DNA of 64,000 nt, from the NCBI GenBank assembly GCA_965237995.1, contig CBDEGO010000005.1, positions 124,001 through 188,000 of the forward strand, read 5' to 3'. The number at the start of each line of letters is the position of its first letter. Position 1 is the stretch's first letter. Under the pieces are notes generated by a model. That model was given only the letters and a program-made list of their open reading frames with translations, was not told the DNA's origin and did no database searches. Origin of the DNA: JAAELZ01 sp965237995 (GTDB lineage: Bacteria; Pseudomonadota; Gammaproteobacteria; Arenicellales; Poriferihabitantaceae). This document shows, piece after piece, positions 26,498 to 35,184 of this stretch. A program made the position numbers and the translations under genes.

Positions 26498-27322
26498 ATG
26501 ATTAATAAAACCAATGAATTATCGTTAGTTCGTCAGTGTAAGCTGTTGGAAATTCATCGATCTAGCGTTTACTACAAGCCTACACCAGCTACTAATGACG
26601 ACTTGGAGCTAATGCATCTGATAGATCGAATTCACCTCAATCGGTCTTTCTTAGGCAGTAGGCGTATTCGCGATGTATTGCAAGATGTTGGCCACCGAGT
26701 TGACCGTAAGCATGTGCAGCGTTCAATGCGTAAGATGGGCATTAAAGCTATCTACCCTAAGCCGAATACCAGTAAGAGAAAGGCTGGCCATAAGGTTTAT
26801 CCTTATCTGCTAGGCGGATTGAATATTAAACGCCCTAATCAAGTGTGGGCTACGGATATCACCTACATACCAATGCCTAATGGCTTTGCGTATCTCACGG
26901 TGGTGATGGATTGGTATTCTCGTAAAGTATTGTCATGGCGCCTTAGCAACAGCATGGACAGTTCATTCTGTGTTGATGCCTTAGAAGAGGCGCTGCATTA
27001 CTATGGTAAACCTGAAATCTTTAACAGTGACCAGGGCGTACAATTCACTAGCGAAGCCTTTACAAACGTGTTTAAAACAAACAATATTCGCATCAGTATG
27101 GACGGCAAGGGTGCTTGGCGTGACAATGTGTTTGTTGAGCGTTTATGGCGCAGTATTAAATATGAGGAAGTTTATCTGCAATCTTACCAGACGATGAGAG
27201 AGGCAAAAGAAGGCATTGGTGCTTGGATACAATATTACAATCAAGAGCGAAAACATCAAACCTTGGGCATGGTGCCCGACATGATGTATGATCCATATCA
27301 TGGCCTGAAACTAGCCGCATAA
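26498..27322 (+). CDS. IS3-family transposase OrfB (DDE integrase core)
   Basis: 274 residues with an intact DDE triad: Asp in VWATDITYIPM, Asp in FNSDQGVQFTS, and Glu in DNVFVERLWRSIKYEEVYL. The N-terminal HTH_21 region is LIDRIHLNRSFLGSRRIRDVL. It lies in the -1 frame relative to OrfA and is likely made as an OrfAB fusion. Appears functional. Confidence 0.93.
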   Translation: MINKTNELSLVRQCKLLEIHRSSVYYKPTPATNDDLELMHLIDRIHLNRSFLGSRRIRDVLQDVGHRVDRKHVQRSMRKMGIKAIYPKPNTSKRKAGHKVYPYLLGGLNIKRPNQVWATDITYIPMPNGFAYLTVVMDWYSRKVLSWRLSNSMDSSFCVDALEEALHYYGKPEIFNSDQGVQFTSEAFTNVFKTNNIRISMDGKGAWRDNVFVERLWRSIKYEEVYLQSYQTMREAKEGIGAWIQYYNQERKHQTLGMVPDMMYDPYHGLKLAA

Positions 27323-27411
27323 TCAGGTGGAAATAACTCCTAAGCAACCTGTCCTAAAAATGGGGTCCACTTCTTCACCTTAGCTAACGATAGAATGTTA
27401 AGCTCTTCGAC

Positions 27412-27615
27412 ATGAAGAGCCAAACAACAATTAAAGCGTGCAGAATTCTGTGCGCTTTATTTTTATCTAGCTTTTACCACTCAGCGTTGGCTAGCGAGCT
27501 AGAGACACTGCTGAATTTAACTGCTGACAATTGGCTAACACCGAGCTATCGAAACATTAAACCCAATCATGATCAGCAGCTAGATAAGTTCATAAAAGTA
27601 ACCGTATTACCCTAA
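27412..27615 (+). CDS. small exported protein of unknown function
   Basis: 67 residues with a probable Sec signal peptide (about 1-27, cleavage after ALA) and a short mature part starting SELETLLNLTADNW. No family recognised. The start codon lies in the loop of a perfect 7-bp hairpin (GCTCTTC-GACAT-GAAGAGC, 27402-27420) and lacks a Shine-Dalgarno, so expression is uncertain. First gene after the IS right end. Confidence 0.5.
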   Translation: MKSQTTIKACRILCALFLSSFYHSALASELETLLNLTADNWLTPSYRNIKPNHDQQLDKFIKVTVLP

Positions 27616-27636
27616 TCACGAACTCACGCTTTAACC

Positions 27637-28275
27637 ATGCCACAAACACCTATTTCACTATATTTGGCACATGACCCGATGTGTAGCTTTTGCTGGGCGT
27701 TTCGACCTATTTGGGAAGCAGTCAAACCACGACTTGCTGAAAACATCACCGTGGTTTCAGTTGTAGGTGGTTTGGCTCCGGATTCCGATGAACCGATGCC
27801 AATGGAGATGCAGCAAAAGCTTGCCGGCACATGGAAGTATATCGAGCAATCGATCCCTGCCACTACATTCAACCATGCGTTCTGGACAGACTGCCAACCA
27901 CGAAGATCAACCTACCCCTCGTGCCGTGCAGCGCTGATCGCCAGAAACAACGCGGAAGAACTGGAAGACAAGATAACGCTGGAGATTCAAAAGGCCTACT
28001 ACCTTAACGCGCAGAACCCTTCTGACGCTGACACGTTAATCAACGCTGCAGTTAACATCGGATTAGATAAAGAAGAATTCACAAAAGCGTTAACCAGCGA
28101 AGATATTGACACACAACTTAGGCAAGAGCTAATGAAGGCGAGGAGATTAGGTTTAAATAGCTTCCCCGGCATTCTAGTGACCAATGGCGACACGGGTTCA
28201 CATGTCGCCATTGAGTATAACGATGCAGACTTAATGCTTAACCAAATTAATAGTGCAATTGACCAGATAAGCTAA
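27637..28275 (+). CDS. DsbA-family (FrnE-like) thioredoxin-fold protein
   Basis: 212 residues with a CSFC active site (Cys16, Cys19) in AHDPMCSFCWAFRPIW, and the cis-Pro region LGLNSFPGILV. No signal peptide, so likely cytosolic, as for FrnE-like oxidoreductases that act in thiol redox or glutathione-linked chemistry. Resembles the DsbA-family group with conserved YPSCRA motif. Partner unknown. Confidence 0.88.
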   Translation: MPQTPISLYLAHDPMCSFCWAFRPIWEAVKPRLAENITVVSVVGGLAPDSDEPMPMEMQQKLAGTWKYIEQSIPATTFNHAFWTDCQPRRSTYPSCRAALIARNNAEELEDKITLEIQKAYYLNAQNPSDADTLINAAVNIGLDKEEFTKALTSEDIDTQLRQELMKARRLGLNSFPGILVTNGDTGSHVAIEYNDADLMLNQINSAIDQIS

Positions 28276-28339
28276 GCGCGTTGTTTACTCTCTATTTTAA
28301 TGGGGTAAAATCTGACGATCAGCTAACCTTACAACCACT

Positions 28340-29614
28340 ATGAAATTCTCGAAATTTGGTAGTCGCTTGAGCAGCGACAGCGGCATCCTGCAATTAATGG
28401 ATGACTTAGGCAACGCCGTCAACACCGCTCCAGGAGAAGAACTCTATATGCTTGGCGGTGGTAACCCTAGCCATATCCCTGAGGTACAAAGCATTTTGCA
28501 AGAAGAGCTGCGCGCCGTGGTTGAGAACAAAGCAAGCTTCAATAATCTAGTGGGCGATTACGACGGTCCGCAAGGTAACGAGACATTTATCAAAGGTCTG
28601 ACTGAAATGTTTCGCGGCGAATACGGCTGGGATATAGACGAATCACATATTGCCATCACCAACGGCAGCCAATCTAGCTTTGGCCTCATTTTTAATCTAC
28701 TAGCAGGAGAATTCCCAGACGGTAGCTATAAAACGATCATGTTGCCATTAGTGCCTGAATACATCGGCTACGGTGATGTCGGTTTGTCAGACGCGCCTTT
28801 GTTTTCCGCAGTTAGGCCACTCATCGATATCGGCGAGGATGGCTTTTACAAATACCGTGTTGATTTCGACAACGTAGATTTAGACGATTCCGTTGGGGCC
28901 GTGTGCGTATCACGCCCCACCAACCCAACTGGTAATGTCATCACCGATGAAGAAGTCCACAAGCTCGCTAAATTGACCAAAGCAGCGGGCATCCCGATGG
29001 TTATCGATGGCGCCTATGGTCTGCCATTTCCCAATATCGTATTCAATGAAGCCACACCCTATTGGGACGAGAACGTTATTTTATGCCTAAGTTTATCTAA
29101 GTTAGGTTTACCCGGCGTACGCACCGGCATCGTCATTGCCAACCCAGCACTCATTCAAAAGCTAACGGGGGCCAACGCTATTTTTAGCCTAGCACCTGGC
29201 AGTCTAGGTCCACAAATGATGACGCGCTTAGTGCAAAACCGAAAACTACTAGACATCAGTAATAATCAGATACGACCCTACTATCAAAAACAAGTGCAAG
29301 TTGCAGTAAAGGCTGTGCAAGAGAGCATGCAAGATTTACCTGTGTATATCCATCAGCCGGAAGGCGCAATTTTCTTATGGCTTTGGTTTAAAGGCCTGCC
29401 CATTGATAGTGACGAACTCTATCGAAGATTAAAGGAGCAGAATGTATTGATTATTGCTGGACAGCACTTTTTCCCGGGCATTGATGACAGGGATTGGGCG
29501 CATCAATATGAGTGCATCCGCGTTAGTTATGTGGCTGATGAGGAGACCTTAAAAAAGGGAATTCGGAAGATTAGTGAAGTGGTTAGGGCTACGTTTGAAA
29601 ACATTCAGGTTTGA
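28340..29614 (+). CDS. avtA: valine--pyruvate aminotransferase
   Basis: 424 residues, a fold-type I PLP enzyme. The PLP lysine lies in CLSLSKLGLPGVRTG, the aspartate region in VIDGAYGLPFPN, and the N-terminal GGGNPSHIPEVQ and YDGPQGNETFIKGL segments are typical of AvtA. It makes valine (with alanine or 2-aminobutyrate as donor) from 2-ketoisovalerate. A decayed copy of its 3' end follows immediately downstream. Confidence 0.93.
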   Translation: MKFSKFGSRLSSDSGILQLMDDLGNAVNTAPGEELYMLGGGNPSHIPEVQSILQEELRAVVENKASFNNLVGDYDGPQGNETFIKGLTEMFRGEYGWDIDESHIAITNGSQSSFGLIFNLLAGEFPDGSYKTIMLPLVPEYIGYGDVGLSDAPLFSAVRPLIDIGEDGFYKYRVDFDNVDLDDSVGAVCVSRPTNPTGNVITDEEVHKLAKLTKAAGIPMVIDGAYGLPFPNIVFNEATPYWDENVILCLSLSKLGLPGVRTGIVIANPALIQKLTGANAIFSLAPGSLGPQMMTRLVQNRKLLDISNNQIRPYYQKQVQVAVKAVQESMQDLPVYIHQPEGAIFLWLWFKGLPIDSDELYRRLKEQNVLIIAGQHFFPGIDDRDWAHQYECIRVSYVADEETLKKGIRKISEVVRATFENIQV

Positions 29615-29652
29615 TTTTTCCGATCAAATTACCTGATCTGATGTTTTCTTCC

Positions 29653-29676
29653 TCAGACGGCATCTGAATTTTTTAG
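29653..29676 (+). terminator. weak intrinsic terminator after avtA
   Basis: A small stem (TCAGA-CGGCA-TCTGA) is followed by ATTTTTT, 40 bp past the avtA stop. Confidence 0.5.
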
Positions 29677-29689
29677 TAGTAACTTGAAC

Positions 29690-29866
29690 TTATCTATCGA
29701 TAGCGATGAACTCGATTGCAGATTAAATGAACAGAGTATGTTGATATTGCGGGCTAGTACATTTCCTCTAGAATTGAGACAAAAACTAGGAACATCATAC
29801 GAGTTATGTAGTTGATGGGGAGGCATTGACGACGGAGATTCCGAAAGTTGGTCAAGTCGAGGAACT
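29690..29866 (+). pseudogene. decayed second copy of the avtA 3' end
   Basis: This stretch aligns by eye with avtA codons in about 29400-29585. For example ATCGATAGCGATGAACTC here versus attgatagtgacgaactc in avtA, and GAACAGAGTATGTTGAT versus gagcagaatgtattgat. Later blocks (CATCATACGAGT, TATGTAGTTGATGGGGAGG, GAGATTCCGAAAGTTGGTCAAGT) align with the terminal codons after a gap of about 12 bp. Several stops and indels make it non-coding. It lies between intact avtA and the ATPase gene. Confidence 0.8.
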
Positions 29867-29885
29867 AAATAATTTCTAGTTGACG

Positions 29886-31334
29886 CTACCAAATTTTCTC
29901 TCTTGTAGTGAATTCGGTTACAACCGAAGAATAAGTTACGTCAACACTAGCAATTTGCCAATAATTGTCTGAACGATCTGCATTTCTATCTCTACACACA
30001 CCCGCATAGTGAATAGGTGTAGCTAGATTAATAAATGATTTACCCTTTTCCGTCAAAAACACTCTATCGCTGTTTGAATATACCAGCTTATTTTCAATCA
30101 GAATTCTAATCGCCTCATTAAATTCTGAAGGTTGAATAGTAAAAGTTCGAGTTCGGCCACTTACCAAATACCTTGTATGTTGGTTTCTTCTCTCTGTTGC
30201 CGTGTGAAGTAAACCTTTCAATCTAGTTGGATTACTCGCGAAATTGATTAAATTCAACAAATCAAAAACCAATGGTGTTTCCAAGCTTGTAACTCGAAAC
30301 TTGGATTTATGTAAATCTGGGATTTTTTTCGTAACATACAAAGCAGCAGTTACACCAGTTCTTATATATGTCTGAAGTGCCCTTTCTGATTGACCTCCTG
30401 TAACTGAAAACCCTTTTGGTTTTCTAAGCTCAAGTAGTTTTGCTAAAACATCCATACCTGCTCGAATACTTCCATCGCAAACGGGTAAAATTAATTCGTC
30501 GCATAGTTCTTTAGAAAAAGGATTTATTTTTTTAAAGTCCGACGATCCAGTTGTATTTAGTATTCGTTTTTCGATAACCTTATGTAATGAGACTAAAGGA
30601 AGCTCCTCATGATTTGTCACAAAAGAGTCGATTCGAGTTAACTGCTTACTCGTAAACTTCTCAAGGGTTTCAGGTCTAACAATAAGCCACTTCTTTATTC
30701 CTCCAGGCTCAATCGTGCTGTTGATAAACTCAAAAATATCCATGAGTCTATTCGCATCATCTATAGTATCGATATTGTCTAAAATAAATACTAAAGTTCT
30801 TGAAAATTTTCCTTTGTTTGCAGGATTAAATACGTAGTTTTTAAGCTCGAGAACCTGAGCTGCAAGCCCTTGCTCGCTATCCACAATTTCACAACACAGT
30901 CGGTCAAAAACATTACCTTGCTCTGATTCTTCGTACAGTTCAAACAAAGATTCTTTAATTTTTTCAAGAATTTGGTACCTCCAGTTTTCACCTTTAGCAT
31001 TATTAGCGTGACATATGTAAAACTTGTACTGCGCATTTAGTTGCTTATCTTTGGTTGCATGATCCAGCAAGGTAAAGAGAAACGTTGTTTTTCCAATTCC
31101 TGGATTTCCCTGCACGAGCATCATAGTACCTGCAGCAGAGGTATGTTGTAATTTGAGCTTCAAATTGCTAGCAAACTCTTTGAGTTCATCTGAGGAGTAA
31201 TACCGAAGGTCAAATTCTTTTGTTCGCCCCTCAGTTAACAGCGAATGACAATTCCCTAAATCAGGGTAACTTATCCACCCAAGTAGCTTAAACCATTCTG
31301 TAACACCCACCTCTTCGTCGAACAAACCACTCAT
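29886..31334 (-). CDS. AAA-type P-loop ATPase with C-terminal winged-helix-like region
   Basis: 482 residues. Walker A GNPGIGKTT at 77-85, Walker B LVFILDNIDTID near 190; the body resembles STAND/Orc-like AAA ATPases. The C-terminal segment (IQPSEFNEAIRILIENKLVYSNSDRVFLTEKGK) looks like a winged helix. No nuclease or TIR domain is visible. Follows a membrane-protein gene by 21 bp on the same strand. AT-rich and flanked by a gene remnant, suggesting acquisition. A defence role or a signalling ATPase are both plausible; the function is not known. Confidence 0.75.
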   Translation of the reverse strand: MSGLFDEEVGVTEWFKLLGWISYPDLGNCHSLLTEGRTKEFDLRYYSSDELKEFASNLKLKLQHTSAAGTMMLVQGNPGIGKTTFLFTLLDHATKDKQLNAQYKFYICHANNAKGENWRYQILEKIKESLFELYEESEQGNVFDRLCCEIVDSEQGLAAQVLELKNYVFNPANKGKFSRTLVFILDNIDTIDDANRLMDIFEFINSTIEPGGIKKWLIVRPETLEKFTSKQLTRIDSFVTNHEELPLVSLHKVIEKRILNTTGSSDFKKINPFSKELCDELILPVCDGSIRAGMDVLAKLLELRKPKGFSVTGGQSERALQTYIRTGVTAALYVTKKIPDLHKSKFRVTSLETPLVFDLLNLINFASNPTRLKGLLHTATERRNQHTRYLVSGRTRTFTIQPSEFNEAIRILIENKLVYSNSDRVFLTEKGKSFINLATPIHYAGVCRDRNADRSDNYWQIASVDVTYSSVVTEFTTREKIW

Positions 31335-31355
31335 AAGTCACATCCTATAATTATT

Positions 31356-32015
31356 TCACCAAATCCATCGCATCGCTCTTACCGCATGCGGACCATATAT
31401 GCAAATCACGCCACTTAGTAAACATATTGTACATACCGTCCGCACAAGTAGTGTTGACGAGTCATATACTACGTATTTAATTGATGCCAAGCTTCTAGCA
31501 AGCTTGAGCTTATTAAGGTTCATTCCTACATTATTGACTGGCTTTTTAGAATCAGATTCTTTATCTTCTGTGTCAGCAAGTTCATCATTCAAAGCATAAT
31601 CGTAAAATTTTTTCTTGTAATCATTTATTTTCGGAACTTCTTTAAGCTCCTCTAAAAAAGTAAAATTCAGCCCACTTTTCCTCCAAATGGGCAAATTTAT
31701 TCGTTCACCTGTAACTTGACCGAACTCCTCATAGATACTCAATGCATTACTTGTTGCTAGACTTAATATTTTCAACTCATAATCTAGAAACTTCGGATAA
31801 GACCGTTGCAATGACGGCACAAAGAGTTGGTAAATTAAATTAGCTATAACTACCAGCAAAGCACCAAACATTGCTACTCTAAGCGATGAAAATAACGTAT
31901 CAGGGAAGAAAGATAGGTAGGTCAGCGGCGAAAGCACCGCAATAATAGTAGTGGACCTTCCAAAAACACTATCAAGAAGTGATTTCAGGTCGCTCCATAG
32001 TGGAATCCATTGCAT
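31356..32015 (-). CDS. membrane protein of unknown function
   Basis: 219 residues. Two hydrophobic helices near the N-terminus (about 22-38 and 45-66), a charged cytosolic-looking middle part (about 70-185, with an acidic DTEDKESDSKK stretch) and a third helix near 190-210. No family recognised. Paired with the downstream ATPase gene (21 bp apart), so the two probably act together. Confidence 0.7.
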   Translation of the reverse strand: MQWIPLWSDLKSLLDSVFGRSTTIIAVLSPLTYLSFFPDTLFSSLRVAMFGALLVVIANLIYQLFVPSLQRSYPKFLDYELKILSLATSNALSIYEEFGQVTGERINLPIWRKSGLNFTFLEELKEVPKINDYKKKFYDYALNDELADTEDKESDSKKPVNNVGMNLNKLKLARSLASIKYVVYDSSTLLVRTVCTICLLSGVICIYGPHAVRAMRWIW

Positions 32016-32084
32016 TTAAATTATATCCCTCTTTCATTAAAGTCTTAGCAACTCGCTTATTATGCATAATTTCAGTGTTTGCTA

Positions 32085-32363
32085 TTATAAGTTTTCCTGT
32101 ATTCTGCGTGATTCCAGTATCACTAATTCAAAGAGTTTCTCAGAAAAATTTACATCGATATTCATTTGTTCAGATTGCGATCTTAGTACCTGTAATTTCT
32201 CTCTCTCCCTTTGAGAGTCAAGCACGTTAGCATTAGTAATTCGTTTCAGCTCTGCGATTCGCTCGGATACTTTCGCTCGTTTTGATAAGCAATCTAAAAT
32301 GTCAGAATCAATTTTGTCTATCTGTATTCTTAATTGACTTAGCCTAGTTGTAGTTTCAGTCAT
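32085..32363 (-). CDS. monofunctional chorismate mutase, AroQ type
   Basis: 92 residues, three-helix AroQ domain. The active-site set of the E. coli domain has counterparts: Arg12 (LRxxID), Arg29 (LSKRA), Lys40 (ELK), Arg52-Glu53 (SQRE) and Gln89 (ESRRIQ). It should rearrange chorismate to prephenate; an isochorismate-pyruvate lyase role (PchB-like) is an alternative. No aromatic biosynthesis gene is nearby; instead it leads the membrane protein and ATPase genes on the same strand, 70 bp upstream. Confidence 0.85.
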   Translation of the reverse strand: MTETTTRLSQLRIQIDKIDSDILDCLSKRAKVSERIAELKRITNANVLDSQREREKLQVLRSQSEQMNIDVNFSEKLFELVILESRRIQENL

Positions 32364-32440
32364 GATCTATTTCTGCTGGTTTCAAAACCATGATAAAGGC
32401 ACTAAAATTAATAGTCAAACTAAAAAGAAAATGAGTTTAG

Positions 32441-32572
32441 TTTAAGCCCAACGAAGAATATGAGGAAAAATATAAGCAAGTAGTCTGGGACAACCCACTA
32501 GCATTAGCAACAAAGCTTCCAATTAGTGGCTATACACCAACATTTCCTCTCTTCATCACCAAGTTTAAATAA
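32441..32572 (+). pseudogene. orphan 3' gene fragment (unknown)
   Basis: Forty-three open codons ending in TAA have the composition of real coding sequence (KQVVWDNPLALATKLPISGY, then TPTFPLFITKFK). They have no start codon, and a stop lies immediately upstream in frame. I do not recognise the parent gene. Probably a remnant left by rearrangement beside the chorismate mutase gene. Confidence 0.35.
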
Positions 32573-32604
32573 GAATTATGACTGTCTTATCTCAACGTTG
32601 AGAG

Positions 32605-33900
32605 TCATACAACGAGCTTCTCTTCGATTTCATTTACCACCGATGCTATTTGCTCAGCTATGTCTGAAGCACCCACCAAGTCACCATAATACGGTTCAGC
32701 AAGACCCCCAATGACAAAAACACTGTTAATACAATTGCCCTGTGCGCTTATCAGTTGGCACCTGGAAGAAATAGTTAACCCTGTCTTATTTTTGCTTACA
32801 CAAGCACCTCTTACCTCAGTCAACTTTGACACCAATGAGTTGAGCAGCCTTCGAGGTCCAGAGCAATTAATCACTCCATCGAATTTATCAATGGAGGAGT
32901 CTCCTAATTGAACTAGACTCTTTTCTCCGATTAGTTGCAGTGATTGAACTCTTTTGCCAGCCAACCGATAGCGCTTAGCGCTAAGTTGATGCTCCATAAA
33001 GGCGAACAAATCAGGCGCCATTCGATATCGGTGGATAAACCAAAACTTGCGTAGTTTGCTATCTAGCCTCTCTTGCACTTTGCTTGAAAGCTTTGGCCAC
33101 AGCTTCAGAAATTCACCCTTAAAGTCATTAAAGCCTACTTGCCATTCGTCGTATTGCGCAATTCCAGAGCGCATTTTCTTGATGAGTTGTAAGGCTTGCT
33201 GATTCGCAGATGAGCTTTTGTTAAATGATAAATCAAATGCATCTTTTTCACCTAAAGGCGCGTCAGCCAGTGGAAATTTTGCCTGTTTTGAAAAGAAGGT
33301 AATTTTTCCCGTAAAACCTTCGTCTTCCAGTACAGCGGCAGCGTCGCAGGCACTTAATCCCGTACCAATAATAGCTAGTTCTTTATGTTTTGCTAAGCGT
33401 CTAATTGCTTCTACATCCCAAGGGTCATTAACGATTAAATCGCTTTCTCCTTCGTGGAAAGATTTTGACTGCCCGTTTCCTAGGCAAAGGAATATCTTAT
33501 TAAAACCCTGCGGCAATTTAGTCACCCACTCTCGCTTATGGGTAAACTCACCAGCATAACTTGCAATGGTTCTCCCCAGCAATTCTTGAATAAAATCCCC
33601 ATAGACGTAGCGTGGTAAATACGTACGCTCTAAGAGATTTAGATCTAATAATTCTGGATTTTTCTGTTGTAGCCAAGCTGAAAACTCATGCTCTTCTTCC
33701 ACGCCAATATTCATTCGAGTCGGAGGCACATTGAGTCTCAAATTGTCATCTCGGACGCCATAAGCCAAACCCAAGCCAAGGTATTCTCTCGGTTCATAAA
33801 TAACGATCGAGCTTGGTGGGTTAGCTAATCGCATTAGATGAATGGCACACACGGCCCCCGCAAAACCGCCCCCAATAATGGCTATCTTCTCATTAGTCAT
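32605..33900 (-). CDS. FAD/NAD(P)-binding protein (COG4529-like)
   Basis: 431 residues. N-terminal FAD motif IAIIGGGFAGAVCAIHL (6-22); a second dinucleotide site ELAIIGTGLSACDAAAVLEDEG near 177; GLAYGVRDDNLRLNVPPTRMN is the family signature after the first Rossmann unit. The C-terminus VFVIGGLAEPYYGDLVGASDIAEQ ends the FAD domain. Relatives act as uncharacterised oxidoreductases, often with broad acyl-amine or nitrogen chemistry context. Substrate unknown; adjacent to no obvious partner. Confidence 0.85.
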   Translation of the reverse strand: MTNEKIAIIGGGFAGAVCAIHLMRLANPPSSIVIYEPREYLGLGLAYGVRDDNLRLNVPPTRMNIGVEEEHEFSAWLQQKNPELLDLNLLERTYLPRYVYGDFIQELLGRTIASYAGEFTHKREWVTKLPQGFNKIFLCLGNGQSKSFHEGESDLIVNDPWDVEAIRRLAKHKELAIIGTGLSACDAAAVLEDEGFTGKITFFSKQAKFPLADAPLGEKDAFDLSFNKSSSANQQALQLIKKMRSGIAQYDEWQVGFNDFKGEFLKLWPKLSSKVQERLDSKLRKFWFIHRYRMAPDLFAFMEHQLSAKRYRLAGKRVQSLQLIGEKSLVQLGDSSIDKFDGVINCSGPRRLLNSLVSKLTEVRGACVSKNKTGLTISSRCQLISAQGNCINSVFVIGGLAEPYYGDLVGASDIAEQIASVVNEIEEKLVV

Positions 33901-34029
33901 GCACCTACCTGCTTAGTCATTATCCTGAGAAAATGAGTTGTGGTAACCATTGTATTATTCAGACAGTTAGCTAGGAGATTATCGTTTCCGTTAAACTACA
34001 GACATTATAAAGAAGCCTAAGCTTGCATC

Positions 34030-35175
34030 ATGACTTATCTTAGTTACGACACCAAATATCCCGCAATTCCAGACCTTAAAGCCAAGGCAAAAAAGCGTAT
34101 TCCTAATTTTGCTTTCGATTATGTAGATGGCGGAATCGACCAAGAAGATGGCAAGCGGCGTAACCGAGAAGCTTGGCATACCCTAAACCTAGTGCCGCGT
34201 TATTTGAAAGACGTAACACAAGCAGATTTAAGCACCACACTCTTTGGTAAAGACTATTCTATGCCGTTCGGCATTCCCCCTATTGGCTTAGGAAACATGA
34301 TGTGGCCAGGCGCCGAATTGGCCTTGGCAAGCGCTGCGCAAAAGGTAAACATACCTTATATTTTAAGCACGTTCAGTACTACCAAACTTGAAGACATCGC
34401 AAAGGCCGCGCCTGACGTCTGTTGGTTTCAGCTATACGTGCCTAAAAAGATAGACGTGATGAAAGACATCTTGGCTAAGGTAAAAAACGCAGGCTATAAC
34501 GCCTTGGTAATCACCCTAGATATCCCTGTCGGAGCCAAGCGAAATCGTGAATTGAAAAACGGCTTAAAGCTGCCTTTTAGCTTTACCCCAAAAATTGTTT
34601 GGCAATGCGCTACTCACCCAACTTGGGCACTGCGTATGCTTGCTGAAGGCCAACCAGATTTCGTTAATGTGATGCAATACAATGAAGGACTTAACGAAGG
34701 ATTAGGCAAGTTCATTACTCAGTTTAATATGTGCGGTGTAACGCGTGAGCGCGTAGAAATGATTCGCGACTTATGGGACGGGCCGTTAATACTTAAAGGC
34801 GTACAGCACGAACCAGACATGGTTGCCGCAAAAGAAATCGGCATTGATGGCGTGATTATCTCAAACCACGGCGGACGCCAATTAGACGCTGCACCCAGTA
34901 CGGTCGAAAGCCTAAAAGCGTTAGTCGGTCATGCCAGTGACGACATGACCATCATGGTAGACAGTGGCATTCGCACTGGCACCGATGTGGTACGTGCAAA
35001 AGCGTTGGGCGCACAGATGTCTTTTTCTGGACGAAGCTTCTTTTGGGGAATGGGCGCGTTAGGCACTGCGGGTGCAGAGCAAGTGATCGGTATTTACCAA
35101 GATGAAATAGACCGCACCTTGAAACAAATTGGGTGCGGATCGATTAACGATATGGATTCAACTTGGTTAGGATAG
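34030..35175 (+). CDS. FMN-dependent alpha-hydroxy acid dehydrogenase (L-lactate dehydrogenase-like)
   Basis: 381 residues. FMN-barrel motifs: FAFDYVDGGIDQE at the N-terminus, WFQLYVP, LKGVQHEPDMVAAKEIGIDGVIISNHGGRQLDAAP with the catalytic His, and VDSGIRTGTDVVRAKALGA. It oxidises an L-2-hydroxy acid (lactate, glycolate or mandelate) and passes electrons to quinone or oxygen. The central insertion (residues about 180-225) resembles membrane-associated LldD-type enzymes. Substrate not assigned. Confidence 0.88.
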   Translation: MTYLSYDTKYPAIPDLKAKAKKRIPNFAFDYVDGGIDQEDGKRRNREAWHTLNLVPRYLKDVTQADLSTTLFGKDYSMPFGIPPIGLGNMMWPGAELALASAAQKVNIPYILSTFSTTKLEDIAKAAPDVCWFQLYVPKKIDVMKDILAKVKNAGYNALVITLDIPVGAKRNRELKNGLKLPFSFTPKIVWQCATHPTWALRMLAEGQPDFVNVMQYNEGLNEGLGKFITQFNMCGVTRERVEMIRDLWDGPLILKGVQHEPDMVAAKEIGIDGVIISNHGGRQLDAAPSTVESLKALVGHASDDMTIMVDSGIRTGTDVVRAKALGAQMSFSGRSFFWGMGALGTAGAEQVIGIYQDEIDRTLKQIGCGSINDMDSTWLG

Positions 35176-35184
35176 TGATTCTAG

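Larger units (their letters stand above)
26109..27373 (+). mobile_element. complete IS3-family element, about 1265 bp
   Basis: Terminal inverted repeats match at 22 of 25 positions: GAAGTGGACCCCAT-gaa-TAGGACAG on the left, -ttt- in the middle on the right. It carries orfA and orfB. It is inserted into the older IS407-like element on the left. No 3-4 bp target duplication is seen between its two flanks, so the right flank probably belongs to a different event, such as recombination with the copy whose end remains in pckA. Confidence 0.92.
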
